A stretch of 64,000 nucleotides of DNA, taken from Sulfitobacter sp. S190 (GTDB taxonomy: Bacteria; Pseudomonadota; Alphaproteobacteria; Rhodobacterales; Rhodobacteraceae). The notes under the pieces are model-generated. The model ran no database searches. It had not been told where the DNA came from and saw only the letters and a program-made list of their open reading frames with translations. The DNA lies in the NCBI RefSeq assembly GCF_025141935.1, contig NZ_CP081123.1, positions 1 through 64,000 of the forward strand, read 5' to 3'. A program made the translations under genes and the position numbers. Positions 45,381 to 55,373 of this stretch are shown piece by piece; within the stretch, counting starts at the first letter, position 1; each line of letters starts with the position of its first letter.

Positions 45381-46495
45381 ACCAGCGTATCCAACGCATC
45401 ACAAAGCCGGGTTACATGCTGCATCCGAGTGACAGCGCCCGGCGACAGCCGCAGGATCGGGCCGCGGGCATCCGCGAAAATATTCGCGTCGCGCAAGCTG
45501 TCTACGACCTGCGCAGGATCGACAGAGGACGGCAGATGCAACATGACCGACCCACCCCGCCGGTTGCGCGATGCGGGGGATGCCAAAGTCACACCGCGCG
45601 CGTTAGCCCATTCGATGATCGTGTCGGTCAATGCACGGTTGTGGGCTTGTAACCCCGACTGCGCCGCGTGCCATCTGAGCGCGGGCACGGATCCCACACA
45701 GGCCATGACCGAGGGCGTCCCGTGGTCGAAACGTCGCGCATCCGGCGCGTAGTCAAACGCCTCCAGGTCCCACGAAAACGGATTATCCTGACTGAACCAG
45801 CCCCGCAATTCCGGGGCAGACGCAGCAATAAGTTCGGGGCGCATCTGAATGATACCCGCGCCGGGCGTGCCACACAGCCATTTCAGCGTCGTCGAGATGG
45901 CGAAATCAACGGGCGTATCCACCACGGAAAACGGGACGATGCCGATGCCCTGTGTTAGATCAATACCGACGAGCGATCCCATCTCGCGACCGTGGGCGAG
46001 CAGGCGGTCAAGATCCGGCCTGTGCGATGCTGTGGAGGTCACGAACGTCAGGATGGCGAGCGCGACATCCGGCCCCCACGCCGCGATCATGTCGTCATCT
46101 TCGACCCAGTAGCCCCCTTCGCGAAGCGGCACGGTCCTGAGTGTAAATCCGATACGGTCGGCAAGCCCGTTCAGCAGAAAATGCAGCGACGGAAAACAAT
46201 CGGCAGCAATCAGAACGGTCCTGCCGGACAAGCGGTCGGCCATCCCGCCAATAACGGAATAAAGCGCCGCAGTTACGTTGTCTGCAGAGGTCAGCGTCCC
46301 CGCGGGGGCGTCGATTAGATCACACCACAGGTCGATGAACGTCTGCCGCGCGCCGAGCATTTTCGGCCACTGCGCGTCATCGCATGCGCCCCAGACAGTT
46401 GCGAAGTCACCCAAAGCCCGCGCCATTTCGCGGTCTTTGCCGGGATAGAGCCCGATGGAGTGATACAGGAAATAAGCGGGGTCTGACATATCCAT
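45377..46495 (-). CDS. Kynureninase-like PLP enzyme (right-arm copy)
   Basis: This is the same 372-residue protein as 819-1937, with no difference seen in translation. It ends the minus operon that begins at 58514. Confidence 0.8.
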   Translation of the reverse strand: MDMSDPAYFLYHSIGLYPGKDREMARALGDFATVWGACDDAQWPKMLGARQTFIDLWCDLIDAPAGTLTSADNVTAALYSVIGGMADRLSGRTVLIAADCFPSLHFLLNGLADRIGFTLRTVPLREGGYWVEDDDMIAAWGPDVALAILTFVTSTASHRPDLDRLLAHGREMGSLVGIDLTQGIGIVPFSVVDTPVDFAISTTLKWLCGTPGAGIIQMRPELIAASAPELRGWFSQDNPFSWDLEAFDYAPDARRFDHGTPSVMACVGSVPALRWHAAQSGLQAHNRALTDTIIEWANARGVTLASPASRNRRGGSVMLHLPSSVDPAQVVDSLRDANIFADARGPILRLSPGAVTRMQHVTRLCDALDTLV

Positions 46496-46556
46496 CTCTT
46501 TCTAACCGGGAAAACCAGTGCCCGCCAGATCGGCAGGCGCAAGCCTCCCTGCCCCG

Positions 46557-48482
46557 CTACAGTGTCTCGCGCAGCACTGAAACCGGTGCGAGCGTTCGTC
46601 CTGCCACAGTGTGCGATTGCGTGTCGAAGTTAAACCAGAACCGTTCTGTTCCTGTGTCGCGGCACCGTACACCATCGGGCAGATCCATGACCGAAAGACC
46701 TGCCGACGTGGCCAACTCTCCCAATATCCGCCGCGCGGCATCCTGATCGGGCCAGCCCGCCAAATAGTGGAAACGGCCCTTTTGTACCAATGCGGGCGCG
46801 CCGTCTTGTGTCGCCTCGACGACGGTTTCGCCCGTCTCGATATGCTCCAGATACCGGATGAAATGGCCCCCCTCCGGCAGGGCAACGGGGCTGTCGGGGC
46901 GGATCGATTGCACATAGGTCACGGTCGCGTCGAAATCCGGCCAGGCGGGTGGCATCGGAACGGGGGTGCACATGTCGGCATCCCGTGCGCCGGTACGAGG
47001 GCCGACGAGAACCGTCGCATCGGCCCGCGCGAAGGCCTGCTTCAGATCATCTTCCATGTGCATCACACCGGGGGCGAGGATCATGGTGTAGCCCGAAAAG
47101 TCGCGCGTGCTGGCCGGTACGATATCCACCGACAATCCCATTGCGCGCAGCGCGCGGTAGGTGTCGAAGACGAGCCCGAAATAACTCAGCCCGTCACCGT
47201 GCGGCTGCACCGCCCAGTAATAATCAGCGGCATAGTCAAACATCAACGCCACCGGAGCCTGCACCGGCTGCACGTCCGGCGCTTTGCCAAGCTCTTGTGC
47301 GACCTGCTGCGCCTCCGCCATGCCGGGCGCGTCGGCGCTATCGGGGCGCAGAAGACCCGCGTGCATCTGTTCCTGCGCAAAAGGCGCTTGCCGCCAGCGG
47401 AAATAGCACACCGCTTCGGCGCCGTGTGCAAACGCTTCCCACGACCACAAGCGCACCATACCGGGCAGCGGCGCGGGGTTGTACGGGGCCCAGTTCACGG
47501 GGCCGGGCTGCTGCTCCATCACCCACCAGCGGCCTTTGCCGACCGCGCGGTAAAGGTCGTGGTGAAACGCACCGAAATCCGGGTCGCCCTGCCGGGCAAA
47601 CCGCTTCTTATGGGCATCGTCAAATCCCGAGCGGTCTTCGAGAAAGCCGAGCGGATAGCTGTCCCAACTGGCGAAATCGAGATCATTGCCGACATCGAAA
47701 TGATCGAAATCCGTGATCCGCCCCATGTAGTTGTGGGTGATCGGCGCATCGGAATGGCGCCGGATGATGTCGACCTGCACCCGATTGAACGCAACCACCT
47801 GGTCCGATGTGAAGCGGCGAAAAGCGAGCGAATGGGCCGGGTTAGGCTCTGTCACGGTCAGGTTGGGCAATCCGATCTGGTCAAAGTCATCGTAGTCCAT
47901 CGACCAGAATACGTTGCCCCACGCATCGTTCAGCGCGTTGATATCCCCGCCATTGCCCGCACCGGGATAGCGGGTGCGCAGCCAGCTTTGGAACGCGGTG
48001 CCCGCAGCGTCGGAGTAGGAAAGGGTTGTATCGTGGCAGCCGTATTCATTGTCGGTCTGCCACGCCGCGATATGCGGGTTATCGCCATACCGCTCGGCCA
48101 GCTTCGAGACGATCCTTGCGCATTCCGCCTTGTACCCTTCATGGCTGAAACAGTAGTGCCGGCGTGATCCGAAACGCCGCGGGCGGCCAAGCTCGTCAAG
48201 CGCGATCATGTCGGGATGTTTGTCCATAATCCAGCGCGGCGGCGTTGCCGTGGGCGTGCCCAGCACCACCTTCAACCCTGCCGATCCCAGCACCGCGATT
48301 GCATCGTCGAGCCAGCCTAAGTGATAGTCCCCCTCCGCAGGTTCGAGCCGCGTCCACGCGAATTCCCCGATCCGCACCCATGTCAGGCCCGCCTCGGCCA
48401 TGCGCCGCGCATCGTCTTCCCAGATGGCGCGGTCCCAGTGTTCGGGATAATAGCAGGTGCCCAGAGTTCGCTTGAGGTTCAT
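46557..48482 (-). CDS. GH42 beta-galactosidase (right-arm copy)
   Basis: Same 641-residue protein as 1999-3924, with both catalytic Glu motifs. It overlaps the lactonase gene by 4 bp. Confidence 0.93.
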   Translation of the reverse strand: MNLKRTLGTCYYPEHWDRAIWEDDARRMAEAGLTWVRIGEFAWTRLEPAEGDYHLGWLDDAIAVLGSAGLKVVLGTPTATPPRWIMDKHPDMIALDELGRPRRFGSRRHYCFSHEGYKAECARIVSKLAERYGDNPHIAAWQTDNEYGCHDTTLSYSDAAGTAFQSWLRTRYPGAGNGGDINALNDAWGNVFWSMDYDDFDQIGLPNLTVTEPNPAHSLAFRRFTSDQVVAFNRVQVDIIRRHSDAPITHNYMGRITDFDHFDVGNDLDFASWDSYPLGFLEDRSGFDDAHKKRFARQGDPDFGAFHHDLYRAVGKGRWWVMEQQPGPVNWAPYNPAPLPGMVRLWSWEAFAHGAEAVCYFRWRQAPFAQEQMHAGLLRPDSADAPGMAEAQQVAQELGKAPDVQPVQAPVALMFDYAADYYWAVQPHGDGLSYFGLVFDTYRALRAMGLSVDIVPASTRDFSGYTMILAPGVMHMEDDLKQAFARADATVLVGPRTGARDADMCTPVPMPPAWPDFDATVTYVQSIRPDSPVALPEGGHFIRYLEHIETGETVVEATQDGAPALVQKGRFHYLAGWPDQDAARRILGELATSAGLSVMDLPDGVRCRDTGTERFWFNFDTQSHTVAGRTLAPVSVLRETL

Positions 48483-49309
48483 AGAATTACCCGGTGTTCG
48501 CGCTGTCCCGTCACATTGACCGCGCAGTGATATGTTTTCCCGTCTCCTGCACCATCCAGCCCATCGGCAGCGGTGGTGACGAAAAGGGTTTTGAGATCAG
48601 GACCGCCAAAAGCGGGGCAACTGGCCTGCTGGCCGCCCACGCTAACAGCGCCCAGAAAAGCACCGTCCGCATCGTATCGCGCCACGCGCCCTGCCCCCCA
48701 TTGGGCAATCCACAAACAACCGTCTGCGTCGACAACAGCGCCGTCGGGGTTCAGATCCTCGCCCCGCAGATCAAGATGCAAGACCGGGTCCGAAGCAGGC
48801 CAGCCCTCATCGTCAAGCGCCACGCGCATCACGTGGCGCGTGGCCGTATCGGTGAAGTAAGCGGTGGTCCCGTCCGGCGCGAAGGAAATGGCATTGCTGA
48901 TCGTGATCCTGTCGAACAACCGCTCGACAGTGCCTTTGTAGTACCGGTATATGCTACCCGCCTTGCGCTCGGCGTTGATGCCCATCGTCCCGATCCAGAA
49001 GCCGCCCGCGGGATCGGCCCGCCCGTCATTGGACCGCGTGACCAAATTGTCCGCTTCGAGCGGGGCGACGAACGTGTCTTCGCCTGTCTCGAGATTGAAG
49101 GTAAAGAGCTGCGTCTGCGAGGCAACCAGCAGCGTGTCGGTGTCGACCCACCCCGCGGCCGATACGTATTCGTCAAATTGATGGACCCGCCCTTCGCCGT
49201 AAAGGCGGCGGTTCAGGATATCGAACCAGAACAGAGCGCCCCGTTCAGGATGCCAAAGCGGCCCCTCGCCCAAAAGGCACCGCGTCTCGTCGAAAACAGT
49301 GGCGGTCAT
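48479..49309 (-). CDS. SMP-30 family lactonase (right-arm copy)
   Basis: Same 276-residue protein as 3921-4751. Here its ATG overlaps the stop of an intact dgoA. Confidence 0.88.
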   Translation of the reverse strand: MTATVFDETRCLLGEGPLWHPERGALFWFDILNRRLYGEGRVHQFDEYVSAAGWVDTDTLLVASQTQLFTFNLETGEDTFVAPLEADNLVTRSNDGRADPAGGFWIGTMGINAERKAGSIYRYYKGTVERLFDRITISNAISFAPDGTTAYFTDTATRHVMRVALDDEGWPASDPVLHLDLRGEDLNPDGAVVDADGCLWIAQWGAGRVARYDADGAFLGAVSVGGQQASCPAFGGPDLKTLFVTTAADGLDGAGDGKTYHCAVNVTGQREHRVIL

Positions 49310-49911
49310 GGGCGCAGCGCGTCAAAGGCGGCCACGATGCTGCCGGCGCGGGTCGCTACCTCTTCAAGGCTGAAACCCGCTTGGTAAAGACCGCTTCCGA
49401 TCCCGAAACCCGTGGCCCCCGCCGCCAGCCAGTCGCCAAAGTTCTCGGGCGCGGCACCTCCAACGGCGTAGGTTTCCGTTTCGGGTGGCAACACGGCCTT
49501 GAGCGCCTTTAGTCCAGCCGGACCGATGAGATTGCCCGGAAAGAACTTCAGCCCGTCCGCCCCGTGCCGCAGCGCGGTGAAGCTTTCCGTCGGCGTCATG
49601 ACGCCCGGAAAACTTTGCAGACCGGACTCTTTGGTCGCGTCGATCACCGCGGGATTGCAATCCGGCGACACGATCAATTGTCCGCCCACACCGGCCACAT
49701 CGGCCACAGCCTGCGCGGTCAGCACGGTCCCTGCCCCGACAACCGCGCGCCCTTTCAACAGATCGGCAAGCAAACCGATGGACGTGAGCGGATCGGGCGA
49801 ATTCAGTGGAACTTCGATGCGGTCGATACCGGCTTCGATTAGCTGCTCACCGATGGCTTCGACCTCGGGCGGTGTGATGCCGCGCAAAATGGCAATCAGG
49901 GGACGGCTCAT
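49306..49911 (-). CDS. dgoA: 2-dehydro-3-deoxy-6-phosphogalactonate aldolase (intact copy)
   Basis: The 201-residue class I aldolase is of the KDPG/KDPGal family: LRGITPPE near the N-terminus, Glu33 in RIEVPL, GAGTVL and the Schiff-base Lys in GLKFFPG (about 122). It splits KDPGal to pyruvate and glyceraldehyde-3-phosphate, the last step of the De Ley-Doudoroff route. Sequence alone does not separate KDPG from KDPGal aldolase; the dgoK neighbour (3-bp gap) favours the latter. The left-arm copy carries two frameshifts. Confidence 0.9.
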   Translation of the reverse strand: MSRPLIAILRGITPPEVEAIGEQLIEAGIDRIEVPLNSPDPLTSIGLLADLLKGRAVVGAGTVLTAQAVADVAGVGGQLIVSPDCNPAVIDATKESGLQSFPGVMTPTESFTALRHGADGLKFFPGNLIGPAGLKALKAVLPPETETYAVGGAAPENFGDWLAAGATGFGIGSGLYQAGFSLEEVATRAGSIVAAFDALRP

Positions 49912-49914
49912 GGT

Positions 49915-50811
49915 TCAGGCTCCTTCGGACAGGGAATGAAAGGCCGCGCGCAAACCGCGCAACGTCATCTCTTCGGCGTCGGTTGTCTGTGCTGTGACGC
50001 CCTGCGCCGCGAGCGCCTCGCTGTAGCGCTGCGAGAGCGTGCCGTTGCCCACGAGCGCCACGTTCTGTCCCAGCCAGTAGGGCCGCGCCGCGGCCAGCTC
50101 CATCCCGACCAACATACCAGACAGCCGCGCACGCGCCACCGCAGGATCGAGCGTGGAAACGAGCCCCTGCGCACGCAGAGAGAACAGATCTGCCACCACA
50201 CGTTCGGGCCGTGACATCGCATCGCCCACGGCATCCGTGAATGCGGCGTCATCCCATCCGTCGTCAGGAATGGAGTGCTTGAGAACCGATTGGCGCGATA
50301 AAAGCGCGTAGAGCTCACCCGTCATGAATGTGCGGAAACTGACAACTTCACCGGCGGAGATATGGGCCCATTTCGAATGGGTTCCGGGCAGACACAGAAC
50401 ACCGTCAAAATCGGGAAAGGCGGCGAGAAAACCGGCAATCTGGGTTTCTTCGCCACGCATCACATCTGCGGGGCTTGCCTGTGACATGCCAGGCAGAATG
50501 GACACCGACAGCCGCGGATCGTCACACACCGGCGACACGGACTGCGCCGCCTGTGGTGGCGAGGACGGAACCGTTTGGTAAGCCGCTTCGATCCAGCCCT
50601 GCCGTGCGCCAACCATGCCGCAGCAGATGACGGGTGTTACCGAGCCGTCTTGCAGGTGGTCCCCAACCAGACGCAGCAGCGCGGGCTCGAACCCATCGCG
50701 GGCCAATGTGCCCATGCCATCGGCGGATGAAAGGGCGGCCTGAACCGCGTCACCCTGCATCACCCAGGCGCGCAGGTTGCTGGTGCCCCAATCGACTGCA
50801 ATCCATCTCAT
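49915..50811 (-). CDS. dgoK: 2-dehydro-3-deoxygalactonokinase (intact copy)
   Basis: The 298-residue DgoK-family kinase begins MRWIAVDWGTSNLRAW, a phosphate-binding start of the actin-like ATPase fold. It carries GMVGARQGW, the nucleotide-site stretch LPGTHSKWAHI and GELYALLSRQSVL. It phosphorylates 2-keto-3-deoxygalactonate made by the dehydratase and hands it to DgoA. It lies 4 bp after the SDR stop. The left-arm copy has many indels and no usable frame. Confidence 0.92.
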   Translation of the reverse strand: MRWIAVDWGTSNLRAWVMQGDAVQAALSSADGMGTLARDGFEPALLRLVGDHLQDGSVTPVICCGMVGARQGWIEAAYQTVPSSPPQAAQSVSPVCDDPRLSVSILPGMSQASPADVMRGEETQIAGFLAAFPDFDGVLCLPGTHSKWAHISAGEVVSFRTFMTGELYALLSRQSVLKHSIPDDGWDDAAFTDAVGDAMSRPERVVADLFSLRAQGLVSTLDPAVARARLSGMLVGMELAAARPYWLGQNVALVGNGTLSQRYSEALAAQGVTAQTTDAEEMTLRGLRAAFHSLSEGA

Positions 50812-50815
50812 CGCG

Positions 50816-51580
50816 CTATCCGGTGGTCACGACGCCGCCGTCGACGACCATTAACTGGCCGGTCATCATGCGGCTTGCGTCAGATGCCAGAAACAGGGTG
50901 GCACCCACGATATCTTCTGGCTCAATCGGGCGCTTGAGGCATTGCCGATCCAGCATCCCGTCAAGCGCTTCGGGTGTGACCCACATTTCCTTTTGCTTGT
51001 CCGTCATCACCCATCCCGGCGCCAAGGCGTTGACGCGAATGTTGTCGCGGCCAAATTCTCGGGCCAGACTGCGGGTCATTGCGGTGATCCCGCCGTTGGC
51101 CGTGGTGTAGGCCGGATAGCCTTCGTTCCCCATCATGTAGCTGATCGAGGAAAAGTTCACGATCACGCCGCCGCCCGCTTTTTGCATGCTCTCGATGGCG
51201 GCTTGGCACCCGAAGAAATACGCCTTCAGATTGATCGCCTGCGACCAGTCCCAGAATTCTTCGTCAACCGAAAGCGTTTCGTGGCGCTGATCGTTCGCGG
51301 CATTGTTTACGGCGATCTGTATCGGCCCCAACGTGTCGGCGATTTCAACTATTGCGGCTTTGAGCGCGGCGGTGTCGGTGATGTCGCACTCCACGAAATG
51401 GGGCCGGGTGCCGTGCTTGGCCTCCATCTCATCGCAAAAGGCGGTTGCATCGCTGCGTCCGACAAAGCCGACCCGCGCACCTTGCGCCAGAAAGCCATCC
51501 GTCAGCGCCGCGCCGATGCCCGACCCTCCGCCGGTGATAAAGACGGTCTTGTCTTTCAAGTCATGGAATGTCGCGTGCAT
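50816..51580 (-). CDS. SDR oxidoreductase, probable galactose 1-dehydrogenase (right-arm copy)
   Basis: Same 254-residue protein as 6268-7032, including Asn at the YxxxK lysine position. Confidence 0.85.
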   Translation of the reverse strand: MHATFHDLKDKTVFITGGGSGIGAALTDGFLAQGARVGFVGRSDATAFCDEMEAKHGTRPHFVECDITDTAALKAAIVEIADTLGPIQIAVNNAANDQRHETLSVDEEFWDWSQAINLKAYFFGCQAAIESMQKAGGGVIVNFSSISYMMGNEGYPAYTTANGGITAMTRSLAREFGRDNIRVNALAPGWVMTDKQKEMWVTPEALDGMLDRQCLKRPIEPEDIVGATLFLASDASRMMTGQLMVVDGGVVTTG

Positions 51581-53292
51581 CAGTGGCTCTCCCGTGTGAC
51601 GGGGCGGGTGTCTTTGCCCACCAGAAAATCAAGATCCGCGCCCCGGTCCGCCTGCAACACGTGATCCACGTACATTTTTGCGTACCCGCGGGTGTAATGC
51701 GGTGCGTCGGGTTCCCATGCGTCCCGGCGGGCCTGCAGCTCCGCCTCATCAACCAGCAGATCGAGCACACCGTTCTGTGCCGATATCCGGATACGGTCAC
51801 CCGTTTTGACGAGGGCCAGCGGCCCCCCGTCCTGCGCCTCGGGCGAAACATGCAGGATCACCGTGCCATAGGCGGTGCCGGACATGCGCGCATCCGAGAC
51901 ACGCACCATATCGCGGACGCCTTCTTTGACCAGTTTGCCGGGAATGGGCATGTTGCCGACTTCGGGCATGCCGGGATACCCCTTGGGCCCACAGCCCTTG
52001 AGCACCAGGATCGTATCGGCAGTGACCGGCAGATCATCCCGATCGATGTTTGCCTTCAGATCTTCGATACTGTCGAACACATAGGCGTCCGCTTCATGCT
52101 CCAACAGGTGTTCGGTCGCTGCGGAGGGTTTCACGATCGCGCCGCGCGGCGCCAGATTGCCCTTGAGCACGCGCAGTCCGGCGGCGGGTTTCAGGGGCGC
52201 ATCCATCGCGTATATCACATCGCGATTGTAGCATTCCGCTCCATCGGCGTAGGCGGTGATCGAACCGCCCAGCACGGTCGGCGTGTCGCGCAGGCGCGCG
52301 CCCAGCTCTCGCAGGATCACCGGCATCCCGCCCGCATAGCAGAAATCCTCCATCAGGTATTTGCCCGATGGCATGCAGTTGACCAGCAAGGGAATGTCCG
52401 ATCCGAGTTCGAAGTCATCGAGGGTCAAATCGACACCGACGCGCCCCGCGATCGCCAGCAGGTGCACGACCGCGTTGGTCGACCCGCCCACGGCGGCATT
52501 CGCCATAATTGCGTTTTCAAAGGCCGCGCGCGTCAGGATGTCGGAGGGTTTGATATCTTCGTCCACCATCTCGACGATGCGTTTGCCCGTCAGATGGGCC
52601 AGCGCCATGCGGCGGCTGTCCACGGCAGGCAATGCGGCATTCGTGGGCAGGCTCATGCCCATCGCCTCGACCAAAGAAGCCATGGTCGAGGCGGTGCCCA
52701 TCGTCATGCACACCCCCTTGGAGCGGCTCATCCCACTTTCGGCGTTCATGAAATCCTGCAAGGTCATCTCCCCTGCCCTGACGGCTTCGGAGAATTTCCA
52801 GACGTCCGTGCCCGACCCGATATCCTGACCCTGCCACTTGCCGTTCAGCATGGGGCCAGAAGATACCACGATTGACGGCAGATCGACCGACGCGGCCCCC
52901 ATCAGCTGGCCCGGCGTTGTCTTGTCACAGCCCCCCAGCAGGACCACACCGTCAATCCCGTAGGCACGAATCGACTCCTCGACATCCATCGCCAGCAGGT
53001 TGCGGAACAGCATGGCGGTCGGTTTCATCTGTGTTTCGCCTAGGCTCATCACAGGGAATTCGACGGGGAAGCCACCCGCTTCCCAGACGCCCCGCTTCAC
53101 GCCTTCGGCCAGATCGCGAAGGCCGCTGTTGCACGGGGTCAGTTCGGACCATGTGTTGCAGATGCCGATAATGGGCCGTCCGTCAAACGCGTGATCGGGA
53201 AAGCCCTGGTTCTTCATCCAGCTGCGGTGGATAAAGCCATCCTTGTCGGTCTTGCCGTACCAGGCGGCGCTGCGGCGGGGCTTCTTGCTCAT
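51580..53292 (-). CDS. IlvD/Edd-family sugar-acid dehydratase, probable galactonate dehydratase (intact copy)
   Basis: The 570-residue protein starts at ATG 53292 (MSKKPRRSAAWYGK), overlapping the alpha-galactosidase stop by 4 bp; the frame opens 45 bases further up. Fe-S ligand cysteines lie at 54 (LTPCNSG), 122 (GGCDKTTPG) and 195 (SKGVCMTMG). Their 68 and 73 residue spacing is that of IlvD/Edd sugar-acid dehydratases such as rhizobial L-arabinonate dehydratase. In this operon D-galactonate is the likely substrate, giving 2-keto-3-deoxygalactonate for DgoK. This differs from the enolase-type DgoD of enterobacteria. The left-arm copy has two compensating indels. Confidence 0.9.
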   Translation of the reverse strand: MSKKPRRSAAWYGKTDKDGFIHRSWMKNQGFPDHAFDGRPIIGICNTWSELTPCNSGLRDLAEGVKRGVWEAGGFPVEFPVMSLGETQMKPTAMLFRNLLAMDVEESIRAYGIDGVVLLGGCDKTTPGQLMGAASVDLPSIVVSSGPMLNGKWQGQDIGSGTDVWKFSEAVRAGEMTLQDFMNAESGMSRSKGVCMTMGTASTMASLVEAMGMSLPTNAALPAVDSRRMALAHLTGKRIVEMVDEDIKPSDILTRAAFENAIMANAAVGGSTNAVVHLLAIAGRVGVDLTLDDFELGSDIPLLVNCMPSGKYLMEDFCYAGGMPVILRELGARLRDTPTVLGGSITAYADGAECYNRDVIYAMDAPLKPAAGLRVLKGNLAPRGAIVKPSAATEHLLEHEADAYVFDSIEDLKANIDRDDLPVTADTILVLKGCGPKGYPGMPEVGNMPIPGKLVKEGVRDMVRVSDARMSGTAYGTVILHVSPEAQDGGPLALVKTGDRIRISAQNGVLDLLVDEAELQARRDAWEPDAPHYTRGYAKMYVDHVLQADRGADLDFLVGKDTRPVTRESH

Positions 53293-55373
53293 AGCTTCGT
53301 TCCTTCGATCACCCACATGGTTTCGGGGAAAGACCACGGCAGGATCAATCCGTGGTTCATCAGATAACTGCCGCTGACCGTTTTCGCATCCGTTTTCAAC
53401 AGCGTGTCCCCCCGTGACAGATGGTTGATATCGTCGCGATTGACCAGATCAATCCGGTACATCGCAGCCGGATCAAGCCGTGTCAGCCGCAGGGGGCGGG
53501 GCGCGATCTGCGAGGAGGTATCCGCCTTACCGGCAAAGACGACAAAACGGCTGTCGTCCTCGGCCAGCTGCTGTTCTGCAATGACCGCGTCGTCGGGGCT
53601 GTCGAGCCGCAGAATATCGGCGCGGCCCATCCATTTGCGATTTTCACGCCACCACGCGGTCACCCGCGACAGAACTGCCGTTTCATCCTCGGTCAGCTCA
53701 CGGGGATCCATTTCGAACCCCATGTGCCGCTGTGCTGCGACCCATGCGCGGAACCGGATGTTGATGGTGCGCCCCGATGTATGACACACGCGCGGGCCAA
53801 CGTGGCTACCGGTAACCACGAGCGGCAGAAAGATCGCGGCGTTGTGCTGCATCCGTAGACGCTCGACCGCATCGTTGCTATCGGACAGCCAGACGCGGTG
53901 GGTGCGGCTGAGGATGCCAAAGTCGATGCGCCCCCCACCCGAAGCGCAGCTTTCGATTTCGACATTCGGAAAGGCCTCGCGCAGCCTGTCGATCAGCGCA
54001 TAGCTGCCCATGGTCTGGGCGGCGTCGGGTTGCGGCAGGACACGGTTGTGATCCCACTTGATGTAATCGATGGCGTGGTTTTCCAGCACGTGGCTGATGC
54101 GGTCGAACAGATAGTCGCGCACCGCCTCGTTGCTCATGTCCAGCGCCTTTTGCTGACGCCCGAGGATTTGATCTTCGCCCCCCAGAGCCCAGTCGGGATG
54201 GGCGCGGTGCAGCTCGGAATCGGGGTTCACCATTTCGGGCTCGAACCAGATGCCGAACGTCATGTCCAACCCGTGCACATGCTCGATCAGCGGATCCAGC
54301 CCATCGGGGTATTTGCGCGGATCGACAACCCAGTCGGCGAGGCTGCTTTCGTCGTTATCGCGCATCCCGAACCAGCCGTCATCCAGCACGAAGCGTTCGG
54401 CACCGAGCAGCGCCGCGTGCGCTGCGAGGTCTTTCAGTTCGTCGATCTTGTGGTTGAAATAGACCGCTTCCCAAGAGTTGTAATGCACCGGACGCGGGCG
54501 TGAGGCGTCGGGCCACGTGATGATCCGGTCGCGCAGATGCCGCTGGAAAGACACGGCACACCCGTTGATACCATCGCTGGAAAACACCGAGTAAAGCGTT
54601 GATGACGCAAAGCGTGTGCGCGGTTTGCTCTCCATCCGGCTGGCATGTCCGAATTGCACCTGTCTGCGCCCGTCGGGCAGTTCTTCGGCGATCATGCGAT
54701 GCCCGCCGGACCAGCCATAATGGAAACCGTACACCTGCCCTTGCGTGTTTGTGGCGCCCCTGCAGGGCACGAGCAGACCCGGGAAATGTTCGTGGCCCGT
54801 GCGCCCTGTGCGATTCTCGCGGTAGCGTATCCCTGCAGACCACGCCGTACGGTTCATCTGGAACTCACCGCACCAGCGGCCCGAGAAATCGATCATTTCG
54901 TCCGACATCTGCGGTGCGGGCATCACCGGCGCCGCCAGCCAATGCAGATGCAGCGACCGATCCGCTTCGAGCACGGAGCGCGACGCGATGATATGCGTCT
55001 GCGGGTCCAGTTCGAACGTCGCCGCATAGCGCAAACCGTTGCTGGTATCGACGTAATGCAGGCTGAGCCCGTTCGGCGTTTCTTCGGCGCGGGCAAAGCG
55101 GAATTTCGGCAGGATCGGCATGCCGTCCTCGCCGCGGATCACCATGCCCGGCTGACCGGGAAAAGTGCGCGTCGCCTCGGGCGAGATCGACAGTTCGGGG
55201 TTCACATCCAGCATGCCACCGGTCACGTCGATGTCGCCGCCCCGAACGATTGTGGCGCAGTCTTCGTCCTCCGGCAGGCGCGGCCCCCAATAGACCACTT
55301 CGGCCAAACGGTCACCCCGCGCGCCTAGAACCAGTGTCTGGCGCGTATCATCCAGCCGCCAGGTTTGTGTCAT
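53289..55373 (-). CDS. Alpha-galactosidase, glycoside hydrolase family 36 (intact copy)
   Basis: The 694-residue protein starts at ATG 55373 (MTQTWRLDD), in an ATGA overlap with the permease stop. The longer open frame to 55493 is a shadow. GH36 features are the N-terminal beta-sandwich, FVLDDGWFG and the nucleophile Asp in YIKWDHNR (about 441). CASGGGRIDFG follows, then the acid/base motif SDSNDAVERLR (about 497-507). No signal peptide is present, so it acts on imported alpha-galactosides such as melibiose or raffinose and releases galactose. It lies directly behind the transporter permeases. Confidence 0.93.
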   Translation of the reverse strand: MTQTWRLDDTRQTLVLGARGDRLAEVVYWGPRLPEDEDCATIVRGGDIDVTGGMLDVNPELSISPEATRTFPGQPGMVIRGEDGMPILPKFRFARAEETPNGLSLHYVDTSNGLRYAATFELDPQTHIIASRSVLEADRSLHLHWLAAPVMPAPQMSDEMIDFSGRWCGEFQMNRTAWSAGIRYRENRTGRTGHEHFPGLLVPCRGATNTQGQVYGFHYGWSGGHRMIAEELPDGRRQVQFGHASRMESKPRTRFASSTLYSVFSSDGINGCAVSFQRHLRDRIITWPDASRPRPVHYNSWEAVYFNHKIDELKDLAAHAALLGAERFVLDDGWFGMRDNDESSLADWVVDPRKYPDGLDPLIEHVHGLDMTFGIWFEPEMVNPDSELHRAHPDWALGGEDQILGRQQKALDMSNEAVRDYLFDRISHVLENHAIDYIKWDHNRVLPQPDAAQTMGSYALIDRLREAFPNVEIESCASGGGRIDFGILSRTHRVWLSDSNDAVERLRMQHNAAIFLPLVVTGSHVGPRVCHTSGRTINIRFRAWVAAQRHMGFEMDPRELTEDETAVLSRVTAWWRENRKWMGRADILRLDSPDDAVIAEQQLAEDDSRFVVFAGKADTSSQIAPRPLRLTRLDPAAMYRIDLVNRDDINHLSRGDTLLKTDAKTVSGSYLMNHGLILPWSFPETMWVIEGTKL